From: a virus
Reading direction: 5' to 3' (one strand)
Length of the DNA: 59,055 nt
Virus record (IMG/VR): IMGVR_UViG_3300021197_001961
Span: 1 to 59,055 of that record
Part shown: in pieces, positions 1-10,000 of the stretch
Layout of the letters: each line of letters begins with the position of its first letter
How positions within the stretch are numbered: position 1 is the stretch's first letter
The notes under the pieces: generated by a model
Told to the model about the DNA's origin: nothing
Seen by the model: the letters and a program-made list of their open reading frames with translations, nothing else
Databases searched by the model: none
Program-made: the position numbers and the translations under genes

Positions 1-445
1 CATGTCTTGTATATTCTACCTCAAACGAGGGCTCATTGTCAAGCAAATATTTTAAAACTACTTCTTTTGCTTTGGTTCCCTTGGGTATAGTAATACCACA
101 AGATTTACGAGCAGAAGTAGCAGCCAGATAGTCTGGCTCACGATGGAACACTTGAAAACATATCCATGATATTATACCATTATAACGGGATAATGTTGAG
201 AGCGTTTTTGCTGATGAGAAGCCCGATCTGAAAGACTGGAGGGATTGCTCAATGTAAATCTCCTCTATCTTATATTTCTTGCCAATATCAATCAGACGAT
301 CCTCAACCCACGTTGCTTTTGAGATAAGTGTGGGGAAGTGGTTCTTGTTTCTTGTATCCCAAGCAACAGTATAGACGACCTTGCCGTCTTTGTCAACAAC
401 CGTCGCACCAGTGATGCTGGTGCTGACGTCTAATCCTAAAATCAT
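1..445 (-). CDS. RuvC-like Holliday junction resolvase / nuclease (3' end cut by window edge)
   Basis: The reading frame starts at an ATG whose first base is 445 and runs off the left edge after 148 codons, so the C-terminus is missing. The N-terminus MILGLDVSTSITG is the RuvC-type RNase H-fold strand with a catalytic Asp at residue 6. A second strand, IYIEQSLQSF, places Glu66 where RuvC has its second acidic residue. Proteins of this type resolve branched DNA during recombination, replication and packaging. The last acidic residues would lie beyond the window. The start overlaps the stop of the upstream structural gene as TAATG, so translation is probably coupled. Poxvirus-type or YqgF-type RNase H-fold nucleases are alternatives. 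Confidence 0.75.
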   Translation of the reverse strand, partial: MILGLDVSTSITGATVVDKDGKVVYTVAWDTRNKNHFPTLISKATWVEDRLIDIGKKYKIEEIYIEQSLQSFRSGFSSAKTLSTLSRYNGIISWICFQVFHREPDYLAATSARKSCGITIPKGTKAKEVVLKYLLDNEPSFEVEYTRH

Positions 446-1698
446 TAAAAATCCAGTTTCAACTTGAAAGTAAGATCCCTATCCTCTGTCTTCTTGACAG
501 GAGTTGCCACCTTGGCGACTGCAATAAGGTTTTTATCTTCGTCAAAGATTCCTACCTTTGAGATAAACGTTTGCGGTTTATAACTTCCAGTAGGATCTGT
601 ATAAGGTGATTTTATCGTATTTTTAATCTTTTGTTCACTACTTTCAACATACGCAACAGAACTAGAATAAAACGTCAGGGCGTTGCTTTGAGTTAAGTTG
701 ATATATGTTGGGTTGTTTGAATAATTCAACTCAGCTGCAGGAGCATGGGCGAGCATAGTCACCACTGGAACATAGTTAGTACCAGAGAAGTTTAAATCAA
801 AGCTGGCAGACAATCGCGACAAGTTGGTGTCCGCATCAACAGGGACCCCATCGTTTGCCCCCACTCCGAAATGTAACCACTTTGAGAAGCTAGCTGAGGA
901 TTCATTTGTATAATCAACACTAGCTGAGTTGTCTAAATTCCAACTTCCAGTCAACAATGCAAAGCCTTCATTGTAAAGAACAACACCGGCAACACTACCA
1001 GAGCCAGTGCTACCAGCTGGTCCAGTCTGTATTAATTCTCCATTTTTATTCTGGTCCTTTAACTCTCCGATCAAAGTTCCAGTTACATAAAATTTTAGGT
1101 TAACACTACCCCTCTTAATTGAAGATCCATAAAATATTGATGGGATGCTGATTAAGTTTGCTTCTTGTGTGCCCTTGTTCCATTCTCCGCCAACAGAAGA
1201 ACTATAATCGTATTGATAGTGAAAGCTTAAAGGAACATAGTAATTTAATGTATTTTTTAGAGAAAGTACATGGTTAGAAGAGTTGTCCCTAGTAGTGCTA
1301 GCGGCGAAATGCTCTCTAGTGACACTTGCAGTCAACGGATAACTACCAGTCATCACATCACCGTAATCAAAATCCTCACTAAAACTGGCTGTTCCAATTG
1401 TAGAAAATGTCTCTAGGGTGCCATTTTTTGTCAAAAAGGGATAAATTAGCCCATTATTGATAACACCGTTAGTTAAGGGTATGAACTGTCCAGTGCTTGA
1501 TGAAACCCTGTCGACATTTAATTCATATAGGCTAACAGAGCCTGTGTATCCGACGGGGACACTGCCCGTAAAAGCTCCGCTTATATTTGATTGTTGATTT
1601 ATAAAAACAGAAGAGTTGTAAATTAAAAACTCTTGCTGAGGATAAGTCTTTATCCGATTGTAAAATATGTCAGTTTCTTTAAACTTGTAATATGGCAT
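445..1698 (-). CDS. Virion structural protein, paralogue of the next gene upstream
   Basis: This 417-residue protein is rich in Ser, Thr, Gly and Tyr, like many tail and fibre proteins. It has no signal peptide or membrane segment. Its last 110 residues match the end of the protein at 1720-2787: both carry NYS-x-NPTY, then a short stretch ending in VG(I/L)(F/Y), then LxAxAK, P-x-KK and a final LD(F/Y). That shared end suggests a common attachment or assembly module with divergent N-terminal parts. The location downstream of the baseplate genes suggests a tail or neck component, but no specific function can be assigned. The start ATG has no Shine-Dalgarno sequence, and a promoter-like octamer lies only 9 bases upstream. 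Confidence 0.7.
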   Translation of the reverse strand: MPYYKFKETDIFYNRIKTYPQQEFLIYNSSVFINQQSNISGAFTGSVPVGYTGSVSLYELNVDRVSSSTGQFIPLTNGVINNGLIYPFLTKNGTLETFSTIGTASFSEDFDYGDVMTGSYPLTASVTREHFAASTTRDNSSNHVLSLKNTLNYYVPLSFHYQYDYSSSVGGEWNKGTQEANLISIPSIFYGSSIKRGSVNLKFYVTGTLIGELKDQNKNGELIQTGPAGSTGSGSVAGVVLYNEGFALLTGSWNLDNSASVDYTNESSASFSKWLHFGVGANDGVPVDADTNLSRLSASFDLNFSGTNYVPVVTMLAHAPAAELNYSNNPTYINLTQSNALTFYSSSVAYVESSEQKIKNTIKSPYTDPTGSYKPQTFISKVGIFDEDKNLIAVAKVATPVKKTEDRDLTFKLKLDF

Positions 1699-1706
1699 AA
1701 CATAAG

Positions 1707-1714
1707 TAAATAGT
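1707..1714 (-). promoter_or_regulatory. Candidate late promoter element ACTATTTA
   Basis: On the coding strand this reads ACTATTTA, 8 bases before the ATG of the gene ending at 445. The same octamer occurs in three other intergenic gaps here and its 7-base core in a fourth. If it works as a -10-like late element, transcription would begin almost at the start codon and give a leaderless or very short-leader mRNA. This fits the absence of a Shine-Dalgarno sequence. The function is inferred. Confidence 0.35.
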
Positions 1715-1719
1715 TTATG

Positions 1720-2787
1720 TTAGTAATCTAGACGCACTCTAAGAGTTAATTCGTTTGTTGGGTCCTTCTTAAGGGGCTCAGAGAGTTTAGCTGTCGCTAG
1801 CAACTCGTTATCTGGACTGTAGAGACCTACTGTCGTAATATAGGAAACTGGCGGGTCTGTTACGCCTTCCTTCACACGAATCTTACTAGCGGTAAGGTAT
1901 GTTGGGTTAGAGGAGTAATTAAAGTCTTTATTGTTTGCCCGACAGAAGTATATTGTTGAGTTTAGTTCTGTTGTGTTGTTATAAGACAAATCATACATTC
2001 TGTGTCGAATTGCATTTGCGGTGTTCTGAATCGAAGCGCCGGTCAAGAAAGAGTTAAAGTCGTTGCTCCCACTCATCTTCATACTACCACTAGCTCCAGA
2101 GGCAACTCCAAATGTCTGGAATATGGAGCCCGAAAGGACAGCAATGCCGGCTTGATAAAACAACAAGCCAACTTTTGTATTTGCCGGCATTGTTGAACCA
2201 GTGCCGTAAAGAATACCGTATTCTCCAGCGGGGGAGTTAACCTTAAACGATGTCGCTGCGTCTGTATCGGTAACAGTGACCAAGCTGTTGAATTCTGTCA
2301 GCGCAGAGGCGCTGGCGAAGGACGCGCTAGCGCCGAGCTTAAGAGTGAACGTGCCCTTCTTGATCTCGTCTTTTGTCAATAGTCTAGCAAAATTTAAGAA
2401 TACACATTCTTTAAGCTTGGTGCCGCCGGCTGATAGATCTCCGTCTTCATCAAACTGCTGTACAGATCCGGTGTAATCAAACCCCATAAGGACCTGGGAC
2501 ATCTCCGTGTAGAGATTGATCTTTTTGTCCTGTTGCGTCCTAGCTGCGGTACCAGATAGATTTGAATTGGAGGCGTAACCTACAGTAATGTCAAAAATGT
2601 GATTTGCTGAAGAGCTTAGGTATGGATAATCGTATACGCTCTGAAACATTCCATGGGAGTAGTTCTTGATGTTCTCATCGGAATATGTTCCGGAGACAAT
2701 TGAGCCAGTAAGCGGAATTGCTTCGTGCAAAAGAGATCTTGTTGATACAACATCATCAGTTCTTAAGGTCTTATAAGTAGTAGCCAT
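1720..2787 (-). CDS. Virion structural protein, paralogue of the gene at 445-1698
   Basis: A 355-residue protein with no recognised enzyme motif. The C-terminal part (about residues 280-355) contains NYSSNPTYL, YITTVGLYS, LLATAKLSEPLKK and a final RLDY, matching the end of the neighbouring 417-residue protein. I recall similar C-termini in structural proteins of marine T4-like phages, which would make this a virion component, though I cannot name it. The middle is rich in Ala, Ser, Gly and Thr. The start has a plausible AAAGGA ribosome site 6 bases upstream of ATG. The two paralogues are adjacent and on the same strand, so a tandem duplication followed by divergence is likely. Confidence 0.7.
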   Translation of the reverse strand: MATTYKTLRTDDVVSTRSLLHEAIPLTGSIVSGTYSDENIKNYSHGMFQSVYDYPYLSSSANHIFDITVGYASNSNLSGTAARTQQDKKINLYTEMSQVLMGFDYTGSVQQFDEDGDLSAGGTKLKECVFLNFARLLTKDEIKKGTFTLKLGASASFASASALTEFNSLVTVTDTDAATSFKVNSPAGEYGILYGTGSTMPANTKVGLLFYQAGIAVLSGSIFQTFGVASGASGSMKMSGSNDFNSFLTGASIQNTANAIRHRMYDLSYNNTTELNSTIYFCRANNKDFNYSSNPTYLTASKIRVKEGVTDPPVSYITTVGLYSPDNELLATAKLSEPLKKDPTNELTLRVRLDY

Positions 2788-2802
2788 TTTCTATCCTTTA
2801 AA

Positions 2803-3741
2803 TTATGGGGACTTAATAAATCTAATTGGAATATCTAGTCTATATCCCGTAGTGACGCCAGAAATTCTAACGTGAGTGTCAATGAATTTCACACTACTGA
2901 CTGTGCCGCCGGCTTGTGCCGGAAGACTTGTAGTGCTACCTAGTCTAGTGAATAAAAAGTCACTCGTTGCTAGCTCTACAGATGAGGCTATTTTGAAAAT
3001 AAGTCTTGTACCTCTTGGACCAGATATTGCGGAAAGCACTGTAGTATCTGACATGTCTTCAAAATAAGCAGCGTCAGTGCCCACAGAGAAAAAGTAAGTC
3101 GCGACATTATCGTCATCAACAAAAGATACTGGTGCGCTGTTGCCCCTTTGGTCGACTATTCCGCCAAACCTATTATCAATTTCGATCATATACTGGGTTT
3201 CAACCAAGTCAGCGTCGAGAGGGTTACGATTTGAAATCTCCGTAGTGTTCAATCCCTGATCTATAGTTATTGGGCTCGGGTCGTTATCATATCCACTGGC
3301 GCCGTGAAAGATTCCAGCAGTATTCATGGAGATTGCATTGGTGGTCGACGGACCTTGTGTGTTCTCGTCAACTGCGACAAGGTAAGACCCAGAATAAAAA
3401 TCCTCGCGACCTTGTGCAGCTTGAGCCACAGCCAATACAGGTAGATACAGAATGTTTGTTCTCCCAACCGACAACAGCTTTGACTTCAAGAAGGATGAAT
3501 TATTAGTGAATGCCTCTAGAACTGGGCTCTGTAGGATCTGAATATCATAGTAAGCGCTACCACTTGGGTGGGCGCCTTGTGAACTGTTCGCATTCCTATA
3601 GAGCGAATAGTCAATTTCATCATCTGCAAAGGCAAATTTAGTAATCCTGAAACTACCGTCGCCTCTTGATAATCTTTCTCTGCCTAAGTCTGTTAATACT
3701 GCGTCGAGGATTATATCCCCAGAGTTGTCCAAAAACGCCAT
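2803..3741 (-). CDS. Virion structural protein with the DN-x(3)-D(I/V)xLxxxLTxxG N-terminal module
   Basis: This 312-residue protein begins MAFLDNSGDIILDAVLTDLG, continues with a short L-S-x-G stretch, and then has a F-x-D-D-E-I-x-Y-S-L-Y segment. The 334-residue protein at 10613-11617 has the same arrangement at its N-terminus (DNKEDVLDIELTPHGETMLS, then FFDDDILYD). The two therefore share an N-terminal domain of about 50 residues and differ afterwards. The domain is familiar to me from tail-region proteins of marine phages, but its role is not established. A GAGG ribosome site precedes the ATG, and the 90-base gap upstream holds a promoter-like octamer. A tail or baseplate role is inferred from position. 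Confidence 0.7.
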   Translation of the reverse strand: MAFLDNSGDIILDAVLTDLGRERLSRGDGSFRITKFAFADDEIDYSLYRNANSSQGAHPSGSAYYDIQILQSPVLEAFTNNSSFLKSKLLSVGRTNILYLPVLAVAQAAQGREDFYSGSYLVAVDENTQGPSTTNAISMNTAGIFHGASGYDNDPSPITIDQGLNTTEISNRNPLDADLVETQYMIEIDNRFGGIVDQRGNSAPVSFVDDDNVATYFFSVGTDAAYFEDMSDTTVLSAISGPRGTRLIFKIASSVELATSDFLFTRLGSTTSLPAQAGGTVSSVKFIDTHVRISGVTTGYRLDIPIRFIKSP

Positions 3742-3799
3742 CTTATTACCTCTTCATAAGTATAATTAGTGATTTTTCAATCATTTTGCCTTTTTATTT

Positions 3800-3807
3800 T
3801 AAATAGT
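3800..3807 (-). promoter_or_regulatory. Candidate late promoter element ACTATTTA
   Basis: The coding-strand octamer ACTATTTA sits about 60 bases upstream of the ATG at 3741, in the largest gap of the structural region (3742-3831). The rest of that gap is AT-rich, with only a 4-bp GATT/AATC stem that is too weak to call a terminator. See the other copies at 1707, 24638, 25056 and the core at 45868. Confidence 0.4.
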
Positions 3808-3831
3808 ATCTGGAATAGAAAATATGATTAA

Positions 3832-6800
3832 CTAGTAGCCTGGAAGGGTAGGAGTGCCGGTGACCGCTGTTGCGGTCGTAGTCCCGGCTCCTCCTGCGGC
3901 GGCGCTATTACCACCCAGCTCTACCTCCATTGCAACAAAGGGATCATACTTCTTCTTAAATGTAATATTTAAGTCCAACTTCTTACCTGTCTTTCTCGAT
4001 GTTACTCTAATTTTAAATTTCTTTCCCCAAACCTTTTCATCTTCAAGCCCCAAAGGTAAATTAGTGTCCGAAGGCGCACGGTCTAAAGACCTGCCGTCGT
4101 TTGCCTCTATTAAAGCGGCTCCGTCCAGCTGACTTTGTGCTAAGGTTGGCGTGATTTGTAAAAATCTATTAACCTTCTTTAGTGGGACCTTCACGCTATC
4201 TATGCTCTCAAACTCAATAACCCTGACGGATGGGTAAACAGCCCCGTCATTGTTAATCAGCTCGACCTCATAAACTGGGCTAGGGTGAGAAGCATGTCCA
4301 TGCAAATCTAAAGCTCTAAACATATAATAATATTTTTTATTGGGCTGTATTAAATCTCTAAGCGCAGCTGAAGATGCTGGTCTAAACCCATTCTGTTCCG
4401 ATTCCGTCTTAACTGTTGCTCTAAAATTGTCTTTAAAGTCTTCGTAGCTATACGGCTTTGTTTCCATCCTATAGACTTCAAATTGTGTCGATGGGTCATC
4501 ATTCGTATATCGAATCTTTTTCTCACTTGGGTCGACTATCATCTCCTGAAGTCTCAAAACATATAGTTGTTCCTCTGGGTTAAAGATAATTGGCTCGAAC
4601 TCCTCTGAGCCGGCTCCTGTATTCATTAATAACAATATTTGGTAATCAACACCGCGGTAAGGCACAACATCTATTTCAGGAGGCATTGGCGGAGAATCAA
4701 GCATTGTGCCACGACCAAAGGACACGTCTCCGTCATATGGTCTCGCAAAAGGCAGCTCAATTATCTTTATCGACGGTCTTGTCTCTGTGGTGAACTGAGC
4801 AACATATGGACTCCATACAGATCCCGCGGAATTGTAACCAACCGTTGTACCGCCCATAACTTCCTCGATGTCGGGTGCTCCTGCCCCGTGGTCGAGATCG
4901 GGCAGGGTGGATGATCCCCCGTCAAGGTCGTCAGGGATGCCAGCGCCCATAGTACCAGCTATAGCGCCGGCGGCGGTGCCCGTCTCCCTTCTTGCTGCAG
5001 CGCGAGCGCGAGCTGCCTCCGCTGCCGCACTCCCAGGGGCGCTAGAAGTTCCAGTTCGCTCATCTCGCGGAGGAGAATCGTCTGAAGAGGATGCGGGAAT
5101 ATCGGTCCTTGTTGTGGAGGAAGCCGCGAAGAGATCAAAAGGTTTAAAATCGCCCGCTAGTGTTGTTGACTGAATTGGAGTACCGTCGGCTGCGAATTCG
5201 TTTGGCGGACCTAGGTTCCACTGGAGCGCTCGACCAGTAATGTAGCGCGTCTCTGACCCCACAACAAGCCTGCATGTGTAGATCTCATACTGATAGGTTC
5301 TATTATACCTCATCTGGGTATCAATGAGGTTTATTCTCGCTAGCGACTCTGGTGTATTTAGGACAAAATAGCTCTTTATTGGATAGAGCCCCCTGATTCC
5401 CCTCTCATTGACTGTATATTTATTAATTCTATAAAACAGATCTTCAGAATAAGCCCGATCGCCGCGAAGGACCTCTTGATAATTTCTTAAATATGTGCTC
5501 ACTAGATTGGTGGTAATGGTTTGAATCTCCTCCATATCACTAGCTAAGCCAGGATCAGCATCGCTCGGGAAAGGCGTATCTTCAATACCAAGACCATTGA
5601 AGTTTTTCAAAAACACGAAATTAGCATTTTCAGTTATTGTTGGATCAATTGACCCAAACAATTCCAGCCATTCTTGAAAATCATACACCCTTCGTTGTGT
5701 ACCGACAGGTTGATTTTCAATAAACGGGTATCTCCGCCCTGCTTGATTTACACGTTGGTGCTTCTCGACAAATGATAAGTTAGAAGAGAATTGGGCGCTG
5801 GAAAAAGGACCTGCTGCGCCGTCAAGCTGCTGAAAGTCTGAAACAGTGTCCCTCATAAGATTGTTTAATGCACGAACTTCACCCACTTCAGTTATAAAAT
5901 CTCCAGAATTAATCTGAGGATAGTCTATTTCTGTATACATTGGGAACAACACCTTGTAAGAATTATAGCTTTCTTGTGCTAACTTTTGCGTGGTTCTTGG
6001 CACGATTATGTTCTTGTATCGCAAGGTAAGCTCATCCAAGACTTCAGCAGAGTTTGGATTCAGAACTGGAACGCCGTTTGCAGCGACACCATAGAAAAAA
6101 GCCCATCTATCAAAATATTTAGCCGCGTCACTTTCCCCAACCTTCTCGCGAGCGGGTCCAGTTCCCCTCATACTATTAATGAATACGCCCGGTATAGTTC
6201 TGTCTAATGTGATAAAGTCACTATAGATAAAGTCCTCATTATAACCTGGCTGTAAAAGGTCTGGGGTGAACGGATTTATTTCGTAAGCCAGCGTTCCCAA
6301 ACTTGCTAAAAATGAGGTGCCTTCGCCGGCGGTCTGTTCTCGGTTTTTTTCAAGATAAAATACATATAGGTCAGGATATAAGGCTTCCTGAATCTGTGTT
6401 ATTGCATTTTCATATTGCCTCATATAATAGTTATACGTATAGGTGGTTCGAGCGACGGAGATATTGGATATATTCCCATCCATGTAGAGCTCTTCTTGCG
6501 GAGTAAATGGCTGATTGTACTCTAGCGCATGATCTAGATAGCTAGACCCAACGGCGGGTTGATAGTTTTCTAAGCAATAGTTAAACCAGGACTCTAGCCC
6601 ACTAAACTGACCCCTGTTACCAAAGATTCTTACCGTATTTATATGACCTCCGAATGGAAAATCTGCAGACGGTAGGCGGGGTGTGGACGTCATTATTTCG
6701 CCCCTCACAATTGTATTTGTGTCATCATACCCCGGTGCCGAGGCGGGCACACGACCCCACTCAAGCGTTGTTCCGATGTCAGGGGCTCGGTATACCCAGA

Positions 6801-7029
6801 GAGCCTGGAAGTCTCTTCTTATGGGATCAGTTGATGGTCCAATTCCGTCAACAGTGTTGTGCTTATCGACAACCACGCTATTTTTTGAATTCGATGAAAC
6901 CCCGAAAGCGCTTCCAGCGCCGAGTTCTAATGCCGTAAGTGGTATGGTAAGAATACTCTCTGTATCAGTGACGCCAGCGTCTTCGGTTATCGGAAAGTCT
7001 GGTGTGCCAGGTGGTGTTGTAGTGCCCAT
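3832..7029 (-). CDS. Large virion structural protein, 1065 residues, function unknown
   Basis: I do not recognise a named family. The first 610 residues are rich in aromatic and polar residues. They are followed at about residues 620-720 by a low-complexity linker of Ala, Ser, Arg, Gly and Asp (includes AAAEAARARAAARRETG), and then by a 340-residue C-terminal part that looks like beta-rich repeats. The C-terminal part has YYYMFRALDLHGHASHPS, reminiscent of a fibronectin type III strand pattern, and KFKIRVTSRKTGKKLDL. A GGAGG ribosome site precedes the ATG by 8 bases. The position within the baseplate and tail cluster makes a tail or fibre role likely. The linker suggests two folded bodies joined by a flexible arm. 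Confidence 0.65.
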   Translation of the reverse strand: MGTTTPPGTPDFPITEDAGVTDTESILTIPLTALELGAGSAFGVSSNSKNSVVVDKHNTVDGIGPSTDPIRRDFQALWVYRAPDIGTTLEWGRVPASAPGYDDTNTIVRGEIMTSTPRLPSADFPFGGHINTVRIFGNRGQFSGLESWFNYCLENYQPAVGSSYLDHALEYNQPFTPQEELYMDGNISNISVARTTYTYNYYMRQYENAITQIQEALYPDLYVFYLEKNREQTAGEGTSFLASLGTLAYEINPFTPDLLQPGYNEDFIYSDFITLDRTIPGVFINSMRGTGPAREKVGESDAAKYFDRWAFFYGVAANGVPVLNPNSAEVLDELTLRYKNIIVPRTTQKLAQESYNSYKVLFPMYTEIDYPQINSGDFITEVGEVRALNNLMRDTVSDFQQLDGAAGPFSSAQFSSNLSFVEKHQRVNQAGRRYPFIENQPVGTQRRVYDFQEWLELFGSIDPTITENANFVFLKNFNGLGIEDTPFPSDADPGLASDMEEIQTITTNLVSTYLRNYQEVLRGDRAYSEDLFYRINKYTVNERGIRGLYPIKSYFVLNTPESLARINLIDTQMRYNRTYQYEIYTCRLVVGSETRYITGRALQWNLGPPNEFAADGTPIQSTTLAGDFKPFDLFAASSTTRTDIPASSSDDSPPRDERTGTSSAPGSAAAEAARARAAARRETGTAAGAIAGTMGAGIPDDLDGGSSTLPDLDHGAGAPDIEEVMGGTTVGYNSAGSVWSPYVAQFTTETRPSIKIIELPFARPYDGDVSFGRGTMLDSPPMPPEIDVVPYRGVDYQILLLMNTGAGSEEFEPIIFNPEEQLYVLRLQEMIVDPSEKKIRYTNDDPSTQFEVYRMETKPYSYEDFKDNFRATVKTESEQNGFRPASSAALRDLIQPNKKYYYMFRALDLHGHASHPSPVYEVELINNDGAVYPSVRVIEFESIDSVKVPLKKVNRFLQITPTLAQSQLDGAALIEANDGRSLDRAPSDTNLPLGLEDEKVWGKKFKIRVTSRKTGKKLDLNITFKKKYDPFVAMEVELGGNSAAAGGAGTTTATAVTGTPTLPGY

Positions 7030-7031
7030 TT

Positions 7032-10000
7032 TTAGTATCCTCCTCTAGATCTGCCGGAACCTCTGCGTGCATCGGAAGGCTCGTCGGAAATAGTGGAACT
7101 TGAGCGGCGTGAGCTGACTGGTTGTTGCTGGCGGCGCGCGGTGCGCTGACGAGGCTGCTGCGCAGGTTGTTGCTGAGATTGCTGGCGCTGTTGACGCTGC
7201 TGTTGCTGTGCCCTAGGGCTATTTTCAAGTCCGGTCGTAACTCGCATAGAGTTAGTCGGTGCGCGATATGGAGCTGTTATTAGATATTCCATGTGACCAT
7301 CGATGGAGGCATCAGCTTGCGCGCGCCTAGTTAATTCTGCTGCGATCTGGGATTCCGTACCACCATATATTGACCTAGAGTCAATTGAAGGAATGCCGCC
7401 GTCACTGCGTGATCGGCTTCGATTTACTGGTATGACTCTAGTCCTAGGTTGTGCGCTGTTTTCTCTAGCTGTTAACAAGAAATATTCGTTATAAACGGGA
7501 AGCTGATCAAGCATATGAAAGGTGCCGATATCTGTATTTGGGTCCGTATATTTCTTAATCCTACAAAGTAATGCGCCGTTTAATCCGTCAATGGTTTGCT
7601 CTGTTAGAGTGATCCAGTTTGGAGATTTACCGTAGCCCGCTGTATAACCAGACAGATATTCTATCTTTCTTAGCATTCCAAAATTATACATAAATCCATC
7701 AGTTTCGGAGTCATTCTGAGTTGATACGGCTGCCGCACTATCATTATAGAACTGATTTCTATTAAGTGTTAAGGACTTTATTTGTTGAGGGAGATTTCTT
7801 ATCAAAATATTTGGGTCCACTGCATGTCCCGCTGACAGGATTCTTGTAGAAATAAAATTATTTTCCGACTCCAGATCAAAGGAGAAGGTCTGTCGACGGG
7901 GGACATCCAATCCTTCCGTGGCACTTGTTGCCCTAACTCTATTACGAGTTGTTCGTCGGGTTGTTGCTGCCCCAGCGGCGGGTCGAGTGGCAGAAGTGGC
8001 GGGCACAGAAGAGCGTCCAGGCGAGGATGCTTCGTTCAATACTTCTCGCGTTGGCTCTATTACTGCAGTCGTTTCGCTAGTGAATCTGCCGTCGCTTCCA
8101 AAATATTCTTCTGAGGAGCGTCGTTGTTGGGGGGCTCTCTCTTGGCGGCGACGTGAGGCACGAGATGGACGGGGTGATTCCGAGGACCGGCGGGTCTGCG
8201 GTGAGCGCCTAGAAGACAGCCCTTGGTGCCGAGAGGTTTCTGATTCCATTGTGCCTAGGGCATCTAATCTATCTTGACTTGGACCGGATCCCAGACGACT
8301 CGTTAGTGCAGTTGCAGTGGCGGCTCGACTTGTAAAAGATCGTGAAGATGGATTGTCCAGCACATTCTGTATAATTGATGTAGCAGAAATGTAGTCTAGA
8401 CTGTCGACATTTTGGGATAACAAGGGGAGGGTCGTTCCTTGGAGATCTACTGAATTTGGCGCGATATAAGAGTATAATGTCTCTTCGGAGGTTAGAGCGC
8501 TAATCGCATCTTCATTCAAAAATCTAATCCCCAGCAGATCTTGCTGTGAGAACCTATTACCGCGATATCTATTCGCCTCTACGGTGATTCTGTCCCTTAG
8601 TTGCTCCCTCCGAAGTGTTAATATGCCGCCCGGGGGGTCAATTTGACTAGGGGTCGGGCTGGGGACTTCAAAATAATCAAAGCCTGTACCGGATAAAACA
8701 TTGCAATCAAATACCTGCTGAAAATGTATCTCATCGGTTAAGAAACGAGGAGCGGAGCCCTGAGAGACGGAGCTTCGAGCGGGCTCTCCAGCTGTTTGGT
8801 GTGATTGACGACCGTCACTAGCAATTGAACTAATTTTGATGTCTAGTTCCCTCATCAACTGCAAGAGAAGCGAGAGCCCCTCACTAGTGCCGGTACTTGG
8901 AGATACAAGAGAATATAGGCAATCTGCTAATTCAGTCTTGTGAGCTTGAGTTATATTCGTCACCAAATTGAGAATCTCTATGTATTTGACGATTGCTGCT
9001 AACCATGGTAACGTTGATTCTTCTGTCCTGCGGCTACTCATTCTGTTGATAAAATCAACTGTATATCGCCTGGTCCTTCGGTTGTAATTGTTGGGTCGCT
9101 CAGCAATGGAAAGATAGTTTTCTAAAACGTTTATGGCTAAAGATAATTCTTCTGCCTTTCCAGCCATGTAGCTTGCCGCTCCGTCATTAACTCGAAGTCT
9201 TATATGGTATTTGTAAATCCCAGCATTTAAATTTGCGATCCTTGCATCGACAGCCGCGAAGGTTCTGAACCTTCCTGTATTCTCGACCGCAACTTCCTCA
9301 ATTTTTCCAAACATCTTATATTGATCCGAAACAGGGTCCCCTGAGTTTATCTCAATGCTTCGATTATTGGGCGCTCCAGGTATATAATATTTTGCTCGTG
9401 GTTGAATTGCTCCGTTTGTATCATAGGAGGTCACTACAGCTACAGGCGCCTCCCTCTCATTAACATACTGGATTTCATCACTTCCTAGCGAAGTCGTACC
9501 TCTTGCCGCCCTAACTTTTTGTCTAACAACTGACAACTCTAGAATACTAGACTGTTGCATTAGCTGTGTCCTTAGTGCCGGTGTGGCTGTAGAATACAGT
9601 CCTCCAAATTTAGAATTTTGCTCCATATATCTAATATGGTCTAAGCCAAGCAATAAGATAGAGTTTCCGTTTTGGTCTCGTGTTAGATACAGTTCTGTCG
9701 TGTAAGTCTCATTCTGCTCTGTCGTAGGTATTACCGGAGAGATATCTACTTCCAACTCTTGCACCCTGTTTATAATCCGAACATCAGATATCTTGCTATT
9801 GAAAAACTGTGTTCTTGTTAGATTATCATGCTGACGGCTTGTATGAAAAGCTCCTTCCATCCACCCCGTTCCGCGATGAAAGTGAATTGGACCTGGCCAA
9901 ACATTGCCGGCTGTATCTGTGTAGCCGTATGTGTCCTTAACTATTGAAGAGTTTGCTATAACCCTCTCTGTCACTATTGGGCTATGCGCGTTCAGTATAC

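Noticed and set aside
3742-3831. Possible terminator stem in the gap after the 1065-residue gene
   Set aside because: Only a 4-bp stem (GATT/AATC) with no strong G/C stem; too weak.
7040-7210. Gln-rich coding repeats as a DNA repeat array or CRISPR
   Set aside because: The CAA/CAG-type repeats are in frame with the C-terminus of a structural gene; no regular repeat-spacer pattern.
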